Shown here piece by piece: positions 24,608-34,500 of a stretch of 64,000 nt of DNA. The notes beneath the pieces are model-generated. The model was not told where the DNA came from, did not search any database, and worked only from the letters and a program-made list of their open reading frames with translations. The translations under genes were made by a program, and so were the position numbers. The DNA is from JANMDU01 sp031418715 (GTDB lineage: Bacteria > Pseudomonadota > Gammaproteobacteria > Burkholderiales > Burkholderiaceae_C): contig JANOJL010000045.1 of NCBI GenBank assembly GCA_031418715.1, forward strand, positions 186,001 through 250,000, given 5' to 3'. How positions within the stretch are numbered: the first letter of the stretch is position 1; every line of letters begins with the position of its first letter.

Positions 24608-25048
24608 TTAACTCGTTGCGCCTTTGAATGCGATTGCACGCATCCACTGATTTTGGTTGAGCAAAAAAATGGTGATTGAAGAACAATCTTCAGAATCACC
24701 CTTTAAAGCTCGGACTGCAGTAGCGTTTTTGGCAACTACATGCGTTGCGAACACTTTGACTAGTGGCTCATACCGGGTGCAATTTTGTCCCTGCTCAGGG
24801 AAAGATATCAGTGCTTTTGAGTCCAGATCTTCTGATACTTGGTACTTGGCGTTGACGAACCAATCTGATTGACTGCCCACCACCCACCAATCGTCAATTT
24901 GTAAAACGGATACCGAAGATGACCCAAGTGCTTTTGCTCCCAGCCGCAATTGCTCGGCAAGCTCTGAATCAGTAGCTGTTCCGCTATCAAAAAACTTCGA
25001 TTGGTTTACAAGCAACCATTCGTTTAATGAGGGTAGTGCGCGGATCAA
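24608..25048 (-). CDS. Orphan hypothetical protein
   Basis: A 146-residue protein with a TTG start preceded by GGAAG at good spacing. No family recognised. It has several Trp residues in the middle (DDWWVVGSQSDWF), no signal peptide and no membrane helix; it may be a small soluble beta-rich domain. Composition is more AT-rich than the neighbouring pgk and oxidoreductase genes, and it sits between an inverted repeat and pgk, so it may be acquired DNA. An in-frame stop lies only 11 codons upstream of the TTG, which also allows a 5'-truncated gene remnant. Confidence 0.5.
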   Translation of the reverse strand: MIRALPSLNEWLLVNQSKFFDSGTATDSELAEQLRLGAKALGSSSVSVLQIDDWWVVGSQSDWFVNAKYQVSEDLDSKALISFPEQGQNCTRYEPLVKVFATHVVAKNATAVRALKGDSEDCSSITIFLLNQNQWMRAIAFKGATS

Positions 25049-25116
25049 TTTACTTCCAATAAGGTATCGTCGTTCGCCACGTTATGTGCATGATGCAAGC
25101 GACATACGAATATGGT

Positions 25117-26310
25117 CTATTTAGCAGCACGCTTGCCCAAAATCTCAAACGCAGGCAAAGTCTTACCTTCGAGCACTTCAAGAAATGCGCCGCCGCCCGT
25201 GGAGATATAGCTCACGTCTTTTTCAATGCCGTATTTGGCAATCGCTGCGAGCGTGTCGCCGCCGCCTGCGATGCTGAAGGCGTTGGATTCGGCGATGGCG
25301 GTGGCGATAGCTTTGGTGCCGCCTGCGAAGGCGGCGAACTCAAACACGCCGACCGGACCGTTCCAGACAATCGTGCCAGCGGCTTTGAGTTGAGTGGCGA
25401 GGATGGCGGCTGTTTTAGGGCCAATGTCGAGGATCAAGTCGTCGTCTTCTACTTCGGTGGCCGCTTTGACGGTGGCAGGCGTATCTGCGGCGAATGTTTT
25501 GGCACACACCACATCGACGGGAATTGGCACTGCCGCACCGCGTGCTTTCATGGATTCGATCACGGCTTTGGCGTCGGCCAGCAAATCTGGCTCAGCCAAT
25601 GATTTGCCGATCTTCAAACCGGCTGCGAGCATGAAGGTATTGGCGATGCCGCCACCGACGATCAGGCCGTCGACCTTGCTGGCCAAAGATCTCAGAATAG
25701 TGAGCTTGGTAGAGACTTTGCTACCGGCCACAATAGCAATCAGCGGGCGCTTCGGATTGGCCAAGGCTGCTTGAATAGCATCCATTTCAGCAGCGAGCAA
25801 CGGTCCGGCGCAGGCGATTTTTGCATATTGGGCGATGCCATAGGTGGAGGCTTCCGCGCGGTGAGCTGTGCCGAAAGCATCGTGAACGAAGATGTCGCAG
25901 AGTGCCGCCATTTTTTGCGCGAGCTCGGGGGCGTTTTTCTTCTCGCCTAAATTGACGCGGCAGTTTTCCAGTAAAACCACTTCGCCGGGTTTGATTTCCA
26001 CGCCATCAACCCAGTTGGAGAGCAGCTTCACAGGCTTGCTCAAAAGCTCACTCATGCGCACAGCCACAGGCGCGAGGCTGTCTGCGGGTTTGAATTCACC
26101 TTCCGTGGGGCGACCGAGATGCGACGTGACCATCACTGCTGCGCCTGCTTTCAAGGCCATCTCGATGCAGGGCATGCTGGCGCGAATGCGGGTGTCCTCG
26201 GTGATTTTCCCGGTATCATCTTGCGGCACATTGAGATCGGCGCGAATGAAAACACGTTGATTGGAAACTTTACCAGTCGCGCAGAGGTCAGAAAAGCGGA
26301 TGAATTGCAT
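25117..26310 (-). CDS. pgk: Phosphoglycerate kinase
   Basis: A 397-residue glycolytic/gluconeogenic enzyme that moves a phosphate between 1,3-bisphosphoglycerate and ADP. Substrate-binding RVFIRADLNVPQD at the N-terminus, SHLGRP, hinge segments and the C-terminal nucleotide loop GGGDTLAAI are present. The start at 26310 (MQFIRFSDL) gives the family N-terminus; an eight-residue longer version is in frame. Length is near the usual 390-400. It is alone here, away from fba (18 kb away), and no neighbouring gene of glycolysis is adjacent. Confidence 0.98.
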   Translation of the reverse strand: MQFIRFSDLCATGKVSNQRVFIRADLNVPQDDTGKITEDTRIRASMPCIEMALKAGAAVMVTSHLGRPTEGEFKPADSLAPVAVRMSELLSKPVKLLSNWVDGVEIKPGEVVLLENCRVNLGEKKNAPELAQKMAALCDIFVHDAFGTAHRAEASTYGIAQYAKIACAGPLLAAEMDAIQAALANPKRPLIAIVAGSKVSTKLTILRSLASKVDGLIVGGGIANTFMLAAGLKIGKSLAEPDLLADAKAVIESMKARGAAVPIPVDVVCAKTFAADTPATVKAATEVEDDDLILDIGPKTAAILATQLKAAGTIVWNGPVGVFEFAAFAGGTKAIATAIAESNAFSIAGGGDTLAAIAKYGIEKDVSYISTGGGAFLEVLEGKTLPAFEILGKRAAK

Positions 26311-26476
26311 GGTTTGTCCCGAAAATGTCATCAAATGGCATCAAGAAATGGCCTAAATTAGGCAGATGATGCAATTGTAGGCGGCGGCATCTCAGGCGAT
26401 TCCGTCCCTGCCTTGTAACCAGCAGCTTTGCCCTCAGATTCCTACAATACGATTTCAAAAACGAAAGACCTGCCAA

Positions 26477-27793
26477 ATGGTTCCGCATCTCATCACCGCC
26501 ACCCACAGCCCGATCAACGAACTGGAGCAGCGCATCCTAGACAGCATGCCAGCGATTGAGCGCTGGTTTCGCCTAGAGTGGATGGAGCACACGCCGCCGT
26601 TTTATAGCTCGGTTGATGTCCGCAATGCAGGCTTCAAGCTTGCGCCAGTGGACACCAATTTGTATCCTGGCGGCTGGAATAATTTGACCGAAGAAATGCT
26701 GCCACTGGCGGTGCAGGCAGCAATGGCGGCGATTGAAAAGATCTGCCCCGATGCGAAGAATCTGCTGGTGATTCCTGAGAATCACACCCGAAATCCTTAT
26801 TACCTGATGAACGTCGCGCGGCTGGCGCGTATTTTCAACATGGCGGGCTTAAATGTCCGTCTCGGCTCGATCAATCCGGAGATCAAAGAGCCCACGAAAG
26901 TTGATCTACCCAACGGCGAGAGCATTTTGCTCGAGCCCACGCTGCGCATCAAAGGCGATTCAGGTCTGGGCAAAGGCCGCTTGGGGCTGAAAGATTTTGA
27001 TCCTTGCACGATTTTGCTCAACAACGATTTGAGCGCGGGTGTGCCTGGCATATTGGAAGATCTGCATGAGCAATTCCTGCTGCCGCCTTTGCATGCAGGC
27101 TGGCATGTGCGCCGCAAATCGCAGCATTTTCAAGCCTATGAAGAGCTGACCAAGCGCTTTGGCAAGCTACTGGGCATCGATCCTTGGCTGATCAATCCCA
27201 TGTTTGCGCAGTGTGGCGAGGTGAATTTTCAGGAGGGCTTGGGCATGGATTGCTTGACCTCAAATGTCGATGCGCTGCTGACCAAGATCAAGCGGAAATA
27301 CAAAGAGTACGGCATCAATGAAAAACCTTTCGTGGTGGTCAAAGCTGACAACGGCACCTATGGCATGGGCATCATGACCGTGCGCGATGCGAAAGATCTG
27401 GATGTACTCAATCGCAAGACAAAAAACAAAATGAGCGTCGTCAAAGACGGTATGGAAGTCAACCAAGTGATCATCCAAGAGGGTGTGCACACCAACGAGC
27501 GCTTGAACGATGCGGTGGCTGAGCCGGTGGTTTATATGATGGATCGCTATGTGGTGGGTGGTTTTTATCGCATCCATGCCGAGCGCGGCGTGGATGAGAA
27601 TTTGAATGCGCCCGGCGCGCAGTTTGTGCCGCTGGCGTTTGACAAATCTTCCCATATGCCTCAGCCGGGCATGAAGCCTGGCGCGAGTGTGCCGAATCGG
27701 TTTTATATGTATGGCGTGATCGGTCGGTTGGCGATGCTTGCTGCGAGTTACGAGCTGGAAGCTACCGATCCGAATGCCGAAGTGTATGAGTGA
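26477..27793 (+). CDS. gshA: Glutamate-cysteine ligase (proteobacterial GshA type)
   Basis: A 438-residue enzyme for the first step of glutathione synthesis (ATP + glutamate + cysteine to gamma-glutamylcysteine). The sequence belongs to the class-specific TIGR02049 type found in beta- and some gamma-proteobacteria and is unrelated in sequence to the E. coli enzyme (VDTNLYPGGWNNLTEEML, FVVVKADNGTYGMGIMTV, VQDGV-like VIIQEGVHTNE). gshB normally follows; here the next gene is on the opposite strand, and a repeat element fills the downstream gap. Start ATG 26477. Confidence 0.93.
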   Translation: MVPHLITATHSPINELEQRILDSMPAIERWFRLEWMEHTPPFYSSVDVRNAGFKLAPVDTNLYPGGWNNLTEEMLPLAVQAAMAAIEKICPDAKNLLVIPENHTRNPYYLMNVARLARIFNMAGLNVRLGSINPEIKEPTKVDLPNGESILLEPTLRIKGDSGLGKGRLGLKDFDPCTILLNNDLSAGVPGILEDLHEQFLLPPLHAGWHVRRKSQHFQAYEELTKRFGKLLGIDPWLINPMFAQCGEVNFQEGLGMDCLTSNVDALLTKIKRKYKEYGINEKPFVVVKADNGTYGMGIMTVRDAKDLDVLNRKTKNKMSVVKDGMEVNQVIIQEGVHTNERLNDAVAEPVVYMMDRYVVGGFYRIHAERGVDENLNAPGAQFVPLAFDKSSHMPQPGMKPGASVPNRFYMYGVIGRLAMLAASYELEATDPNAEVYE

Positions 27794-27872
27794 TTTTTAA
27801 GCCAAATAGGCATCTAGCCGTTATAAAATATGCGTAATATGCTATTGTTTTAATAGCATATTATAGATGCAG
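27794..27872 (+). repeat. Interspersed palindromic element, copy 8 (best copy)
   Basis: TTTTTAAGCCAAATAGGCAT, then CCGTTATAAAATATGCG, then ATATGCTATTGTTTTAATAG form the most complete copy. The final hairpin (AATATGCTATT, short loop, TAATAGCATATT) could terminate gshA. Confidence 0.9.
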
Positions 27873-27910
27873 GTGGTTCGGCAGGCGGCGCAACTGCATT
27901 GCCTAAGTCG

Positions 27911-28816
27911 CTAGGCAGTCTGCGGTGTTACGGTCACTTCGACATCCAGCACATGCCCCGCGCCGCCCAGAATGACTCCCCTCAGGGGTGACACATCGGC
28001 AAAATCTCGCCCTGTGGCCAAGCAGACGTAATCTTCCCCGGCGATGCGGTTGTTGGTGGGGTCAAAGTCTAACCACTGGCCGGTGCCTTGTTCCACAGTG
28101 CCATCGCTCGCCAGTTGGGGCACAAAAATGGAAGCCCATGCATGCGATGCATCGCAGCCCACCAAGCGTGGTTGCCCATGGGGCGGGTGCGTGAGCAAAT
28201 AACCGCTGACATAACGCGCTGGCAAGCCCATAGCACGCCAGCACGCCACCATGATGTGGGCAAAATCTTGGCACACACCGCTTCTTTGTATCAAGGCTTC
28301 CAGTGCGGTGGTGTGGACTTGGGTGCTGTTGCTTTCGTATGCAAAGTCCTGATGAATCCGGTTCATCAGGTCCAATGCACAAGCGAGCAAGGCTGTTTGA
28401 GGCATGAAGCTGGGCAAGGCGTAGCCCAGAAAGTCCGCATGAATCGGCACATAGGGCGATGCAAAGATGAATTCTGTCGCAGAGTGGTAAGGCGCATTCG
28501 CCTGATAGCGAAAGCATTCTTGCGCCGTCTCCCACAAGATAGGACTCAGCACGGGCGGCTTAGATGAGGTGGCCACCACGCTGTGGGCAGTGACGCTCAA
28601 AACAGCGTGGGATGCGAGGATAGAGAAAAAAGTACGCGTGTTCCCAAAAAGATCGCTGCGCGACACACATTCATCAGGCGCAGGCACGATCTCCAAGCGA
28701 TGGCTCAGCAGTTGTTGATGATCACCTTGAAGCGGCGTGAGATAAGACACATGCTGCGCATGATCTACGCTGGGCTGATAACGATAGCGCGTGAGATGGG
28801 TGACTTCTATCAGCAT
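27911..28816 (-). CDS. Transglutaminase-like cysteine peptidase/ligase
   Basis: A 301-residue protein with the bacterial transglutaminase N-terminal domain (VTHLTRYRYQPSVDHAQHVS) and the transglutaminase core: Cys182 in SGVCQDFAHIMVACWRAMG, His in DASHAWASIF and Asp in WLDFDPTNN. The ATG at 28816 lies one base after the stop of the upstream alpha-E/ATP-grasp gene; a 28-residue upstream extension inside that gene is rejected. No signal peptide, so cytosolic. It is the third gene of an operon whose members have been predicted to build and break peptide bonds on unknown small molecules or proteins. Confidence 0.92.
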   Translation of the reverse strand: MLIEVTHLTRYRYQPSVDHAQHVSYLTPLQGDHQQLLSHRLEIVPAPDECVSRSDLFGNTRTFFSILASHAVLSVTAHSVVATSSKPPVLSPILWETAQECFRYQANAPYHSATEFIFASPYVPIHADFLGYALPSFMPQTALLACALDLMNRIHQDFAYESNSTQVHTTALEALIQRSGVCQDFAHIMVACWRAMGLPARYVSGYLLTHPPHGQPRLVGCDASHAWASIFVPQLASDGTVEQGTGQWLDFDPTNNRIAGEDYVCLATGRDFADVSPLRGVILGGAGHVLDVEVTVTPQTA

Positions 28817-28817
28817 G

Positions 28818-31493
28818 TCAAGCCCAGACGCTGTTTTCGCGAAAGTGTGAGTGCGTGAAATACTGCGCTCCAATCGCTTGCGCCACTTGCGGCACGGCAT
28901 TTGTGCATTGCGTCAAAAGAGCCAGCAAGGCAACGGGCTGGTCTTGTGAATCGCAGTGCATCATGTTTTCGAGTTGCCATTGCGTGGCATCGGGTAGCAA
29001 TAAAGAAAGTGTGCATTGGTCTTGCGGTGCATCGCCCGATAGTTTGGCCAATCGGCCGCGCAGCGTCTTGATGACCCAAGCGATGGAACGTGGATTGTCT
29101 TGATCGAGCAGCAAGGTTTCTAGTAGCACCGCCATATCGTTGCGATTGCCGTGGTGTGATCGGAAGGTGGTCGTGCTGCCAAAGAGCGAGAGCATCGCGT
29201 CATAGCCAGCTTGGTGGCTTGAAGATTCCTCGCCAACTGTGAAGGCCATCGTGCCCTGCTGCAAGCCAGCCAGCAATGCCGAGGCCAAAAACTGCAAGCG
29301 CTCCAGCAATCTGCCCGCACTGAGCAAACGCCAGCCATCGTCTCGTGACATGCGGTCTGTTTGTGCGCCGGTGATGGCGGCAAGCTTGATGTTGGTTGCA
29401 GCCAGTAAACCCAAGGCATCCTGCGTTGGATTCGTACTGCCGCTCATCAGGCCTTTGCTAGCTTGAGAAAAATCCTGCTCAGATTGCACGATCAGTTCCC
29501 ACTGCTCTTGCGACAGGCGCGCTCGCACATTGAATGCCGCATTCCGCAGAGCCAGAAGATGAAAGCCCACGCTGCAGCTGGATTCTGTATCGCCTAAAGC
29601 AGCGAGCAATGAGCGCTCAAAGACGCGCGGCGATTGAGTCAGACTCGGCACGCTTTCAATCACTAATGAATTCTGCAACGCCAAGGTGCTCAGCCATTTG
29701 CGCATCGCAGGGTCAGGTGGGGTCTCTTGCGTGGCTGCGAGATAGCTCAGAATATGAAGAGCTGTGTGAAGAGCGCATTCGGTGCGCTCAGAGTAGCGGC
29801 CTAGCCAAAATAAATTCTCAGCAGAACGACTGGTCACCAAACGTTTTTCAGAAGACATCGGTTGCCGCAGGGCAGACGCCTCATGCGCGGATGCATCTTG
29901 CGCTGCTGCCGCAGGCTCGCTGCCGCAGACCCACACATCAGCGCTGCTGCCGCCGCGTTGCATGGATGCGATCTCTTGACCCTCGGCCGCAATGCGCATC
30001 AAGCCGCCCGGCAAGACGCGCCAGCCCGTGGGCCCTTCAGAGACGGCATAGACGCGAAGCAAGGCGCTCTTAGGAACGATGCTGCCGGATTGCCAGGTTG
30101 GCATTTGCGACAAAGGCATGTAGCTTTGCACCGTGTAGGCATTGCCTTCGCGCAGCATCCGACCTGCTAGCTCGTCGCGCTGGTTGGTGCTCAGATACTT
30201 GCCCAGCATGGCTTCAAACTGCGGCTGCCCGATCTCGCTCGGATAGCTTGGCTTCACGACGCTTTTACCCAAGCGCGGCAACACAGCATCCAAGGCCGCG
30301 CGCTCGCCACACCACCAAGTGGGTAGCGCAGGCATCTTCAAGGATTCACCCAACAGCGCTTGCGTGATCCCCGGCATGAAACCGAGCAGCGCAGGCGACT
30401 CCAAAAATTCTGAACCTGGCGCATTCGCAACCAACAAATTGCCAGCGCGAATGCACTGAAGCAAACCAGGCACGCCCAATGTGGAGTCTGAGCGCAATTC
30501 AAGCGGATCGAGAAATGCATCATCCAAGCGCTTGAGCAGACCATGAATAGGTTCTAAGCCGCGCAGAGTTTTCAAATACAGCTTTTGGTTGCGCACGGTC
30601 AAATCTGTGCCTTCAACCAAAGTCAGGCCAAGTTGACGGGCCAAATAGACATGCTCAAAATAGGTTTCGCTGTATGGGCCTGGCGTGAGCAATGCGATAT
30701 GCGCCTGCGCACCGCCGGTGCTTAAAGTGCGCATGGTGGCGATCAGCGATTGATAGGTCGCAGCCAAAGGATGCACCTGGGCACTTTTGAAAGCGCCATC
30801 AAACAAACGAGAGATGATGCTTCGGTTCTCAAGGAGATAGCCCAAGCCAGAGGGCGCTTGCGTGCGCTGTGAGACCACCCACCACTGCCCAGCTGGCGAG
30901 CGCGCAATGTCAAAGGCTGCAACATGCAAATAACGCCCACCTGCCACCTGCGCACCATGCATGCCGCGCAAATAACCGCGATGCCCTTGCGTGAGCGCAG
31001 CGGGTAGCAACGCATTTTTGAGCAGCTGCTGAGGGCCATACACATCGGCCATGATGCCTTCCAGCACGCGCGCACGCTGCAACACGCCGGCTTCTATCGC
31101 TTGCCACTCAGGGCTACTCAATAAGAAGGGAAACAGATTGAGCGACCAGGGCCTGACCGCGGCCGCACCTGAATTTGAGTCCGAATCTGTTTGGGCATAG
31201 ACGTTGTAAGTCACGCCGTTGCTCTTGATTTGCTGATTCAGCTCTGCTTCTTTTTTGTTCAGTTGCTCTAAACCCGCAGCGCCCCATGTCTCAAGAAAGC
31301 GATCCCACAGCGGCGTCAATTCAGCTAGAAAGGAGGATTGCTGGCTGTCAAACGCCATGCCGTGCAACTCGTCAAAATGACCGCTGGCAGCTGGCTTGGC
31401 GAAATCATCCACAAAGCGTTGACCTGCAGTGGAATGGGCTTGTGTGGCAGGCAGGGGCACTCTAGAAAAGTGCGATGGATCGACGGTATTCAC
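28818..31493 (-). CDS. Circularly permuted ATP-grasp + alpha-E fusion protein
   Basis: An 891-residue cytosolic protein. The first about 560 residues are a circularly permuted ATP-grasp (DUF404/DUF407-type: LEGIMADVYGPQQLL, RGMHGAQVAGGRYLHVAA, VVKPSYPSEIGQPQFEAML). The last about 320 residues are an alpha-E domain (DUF403; VTSRSAENLFWLGRYSERTE). ATP-grasp enzymes make peptide-like bonds through acyl-phosphate intermediates; alpha-E is an all-helical partner of unknown function. Often these two are separate genes; here they are one chain. Start is GTG. It is the middle gene of a three-gene operon with transglutaminases on both sides. Confidence 0.92.
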   Translation of the reverse strand: MNTVDPSHFSRVPLPATQAHSTAGQRFVDDFAKPAASGHFDELHGMAFDSQQSSFLAELTPLWDRFLETWGAAGLEQLNKKEAELNQQIKSNGVTYNVYAQTDSDSNSGAAAVRPWSLNLFPFLLSSPEWQAIEAGVLQRARVLEGIMADVYGPQQLLKNALLPAALTQGHRGYLRGMHGAQVAGGRYLHVAAFDIARSPAGQWWVVSQRTQAPSGLGYLLENRSIISRLFDGAFKSAQVHPLAATYQSLIATMRTLSTGGAQAHIALLTPGPYSETYFEHVYLARQLGLTLVEGTDLTVRNQKLYLKTLRGLEPIHGLLKRLDDAFLDPLELRSDSTLGVPGLLQCIRAGNLLVANAPGSEFLESPALLGFMPGITQALLGESLKMPALPTWWCGERAALDAVLPRLGKSVVKPSYPSEIGQPQFEAMLGKYLSTNQRDELAGRMLREGNAYTVQSYMPLSQMPTWQSGSIVPKSALLRVYAVSEGPTGWRVLPGGLMRIAAEGQEIASMQRGGSSADVWVCGSEPAAAAQDASAHEASALRQPMSSEKRLVTSRSAENLFWLGRYSERTECALHTALHILSYLAATQETPPDPAMRKWLSTLALQNSLVIESVPSLTQSPRVFERSLLAALGDTESSCSVGFHLLALRNAAFNVRARLSQEQWELIVQSEQDFSQASKGLMSGSTNPTQDALGLLAATNIKLAAITGAQTDRMSRDDGWRLLSAGRLLERLQFLASALLAGLQQGTMAFTVGEESSSHQAGYDAMLSLFGSTTTFRSHHGNRNDMAVLLETLLLDQDNPRSIAWVIKTLRGRLAKLSGDAPQDQCTLSLLLPDATQWQLENMMHCDSQDQPVALLALLTQCTNAVPQVAQAIGAQYFTHSHFRENSVWA

Positions 31494-31557
31494 ATGCAGA
31501 AATTTGTTTTGAGCTTCATTTTCTCACGTCCCGAGATCCATGAGCTGCCTCTGCACA

Positions 31558-34500
31558 TCATCTGTCAGCAGCACCAAACCGACGCAGATCAAGCGTGTAG
31601 GGAAACTCAGAACTACCGACTCGAGTGGGTGCGCCCTGCACAGCAGCAACGATGGTCGCTTGCTCACCGGGTGTGTGGCCCATCGGCACGAAACGATTCA
31701 GGCGGCGGCTTTCGGCCTCATTCGCGTTAACAGGGAAACTTTCATAGCTGAGTCCGCCGGGGTGTGCCACATGATATTGACAGCCACCCACAGCGCGATG
31801 CGCCCATGTGTCCATCACATCAAACACCAAAGGCACATGGACACCAATGCTGGGGTGCAAAGCGGAGTAGGGTTTCCAAGCGATATAGCGCACGCCAGCC
31901 ACAAACTCTGCTGCAACACCGGTGGCTTGCATAGGCAGCGCATGGCCATTGACCGTGATCACGTAGCGTGATGGGTTGAAATTACGAACGCTGACTTCAA
32001 TGCGCTCCAAAGAAGAATCCACGCTTCGCGCCATGCCGCCGGGCGCACCTTCTTCGCCCATCACATGCCAAGGCTCTAAGGCCGTGCGCAAGGTCAGCTC
32101 CATGCCTGCCAAGGGCAGTGTGCCGATCGTTGGGAAACGAAACTCAAAGTGCGGAGCAAACCAAGCGGCATCAAAGTTGTAGCCCGCCTCATTGAGCTCA
32201 GCAACAACCTCCAACAGGTCATGCCAAACAAAATGGGGGAGCAAGAATTTGTCGTGCAGTTGTGTGCCCCAGCGAGTCAGTGGGGTGACTCTCGGGTGCT
32301 GCCAATAATGCGCAATAAAGGCGCGCAGGAGCAACTGCTGCACCACGCTCATGCGTGCGTGGGGAGGCATTTCGAAGGAGCGCAATTCCAGCAGACCGAG
32401 TCGGCCTGTCGCTGAATCCGGTGAATAGAGTTTATCGATGCAAAACTCACTACGGTGCGTGTTGCCCGTGACATCGACCAAAATATTGCGCAGCGTGCGA
32501 TCAATCAGCCAAGGCGGCATGGCTTGCTCGGCGGCATCTTTTCCGGTGTTTAGTTTGGCTTTGGCACTGGCTTTGACGATCTCATTCAAAGCAATTTCAA
32601 GCTCGTAAACCTGATCATTTCGCGCTTCATCAACGCGCGGCGCTTGGCTGGTCGGCCCGATGAACATACCGCTGAACAAATAGCTCAAACTCGGATGGTT
32701 ATGCCAGGTGCTGAGCAAGCTGGCCAGCAGCTCGGGCTTGCGCAAGAAAGGGCTGTCGGAAGGCGTTAAACCGCCCATCACGAAATGGTTGCCGCCGCCC
32801 GTGCCAGTGTGCTTGCCATCGGTCATGAATTTTTCTGCACTGAGCCGCGTTTCAAACGCAGCGTTGTACAAAAATTCCGTGTTTTCGACCAAATCTCGCC
32901 AGTTGTCAACAGGCTGAATATTCACCTCGATCACCCCTGGATCAGGCGTGACTTGCAGCATTTTTAAGCGCGGATCGCGCGGCGGCGGATAGCCCTCTAA
33001 CACCACTTGTAGGTTCAACGCCTGCGCGGTACGTTCAACCGCGCTGACGAGTTCTAAATAACTCTCCAGCCGAGCGACAGGCGGCATGAAAATGTAGAGA
33101 AGCTTTCCTTGAGGTGATTTTTTCTTTTCGCCATCTTGAGGAACGCCGCGCACCTGAGCGCACAAGGCTGTTCTGGGCAACCAGTGCGCCGATTCGAGCG
33201 GCAAAGCTTCGCGAGCCGCATCGGTCTTTGCAGCGGTTGAAACCTTCCCACTGGATACAGATGTAGGTGCAGTAAGGGTGCCTGCCAACGGTGGCCGCGC
33301 CACCATCGGGTCTTCTTCAATGATGTAAGGGTAATCTTTGGTATGCACCCAAGGCAGCGTGTCGAGTGGCAAGCGGTAGCCCAGCGCAGAGTCACCGGGC
33401 ATCAAAAACAAGTGTCCGCCGCGCACATGCCAGCGCCCAGTGTTCCAGCGAGTTGCTTGCGTGGGCGGCAGCGCTTTCACCGTAGTCAGATCGGCCTTAG
33501 GACTTTCGTCAAAGGTTTGCAGCGGCAGCACATAGCCCACCACCGTTTCGAGCTTCTGATCAAACACATGCCCAATGCGCTCGCGTTCGAGTGGATCATT
33601 CAGGCGAGAGTCCAATACATTCACATTCGCAGGCAAACGCTTTTCGCGCCACATGTAATACCAAGCATCTTCATAGGCTGGGCAAATATACGGATGCTGC
33701 GTCACCTGAGGAAGACCTAACTCCTGAGTGAGCAGCTCTATAAAACGACGCGCATCCTCTGAGGTGTAATTCTGCGGTTTGCGCTCATCGGCCAGCAAAG
33801 CCGAGTTGCGCCAAATGCTTTGCCCATCGGCACGCCAAAGGATGCTGAAAGCCCAGCGTGGTAATTGCTCGCCAGGATACCATTTGCCCTGCCCGATATG
33901 CACCAATCCGCCCGGCGCATAGCGCTGTGAGAGCTTGTGCATGATGTCAGTGGCGTAGGCGCGTTTGGTCGGGCCTTGTGCATCGGTGTTCCACTCTTTG
34001 GCATCGCGGTCACCCACGGCAACAAAGGTGGGCTCGCCGCCCATCGTCAAGCGGACGTCCCCCGCTTTCAGATCGACATCAACTTGCTCACCCAGCGCCA
34101 CAACCTGCGCCCATTGTTCATCGGTATACGGCTTCGTCACGCGCGGTGTTTCCAGAAAGCGTGTGATGCGCATCTCGTGGCTGAAAGTGACCTCCGAAGA
34201 CTCAACCACACCTTCAATCGGCGCTGCGCTGGAAGGCTGCGGCGTACAAGCGAGCGGAATATGGCCCTCGCCCGCCATCAAACCCGAGGTGGCATCCAAA
34301 CCAACCCAACCAGCACCGGGCAAATACACCTCACACCAAGCATGCAGGTCGGTAAAGTCCACCTTCGTTCCGCTGGGGCCGTCTAGGGCTTTGACATCGG
34401 GAGTGAGCTGAATCAAATAGCCGGAGACGAAACGCGCTGCCAAACCGCAGTGGCGCAGCAGATTCACCAAGAGCCAAGCAGAATCTCTGCAAGAGCCGCG

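Noticed and set aside
25075..25100. Integron-type attC site at CACGTTATGTGCATG next to the orphan ORF
   Set aside because: The 7-base core sites do not fit the attC consensus and there is no second paired core.
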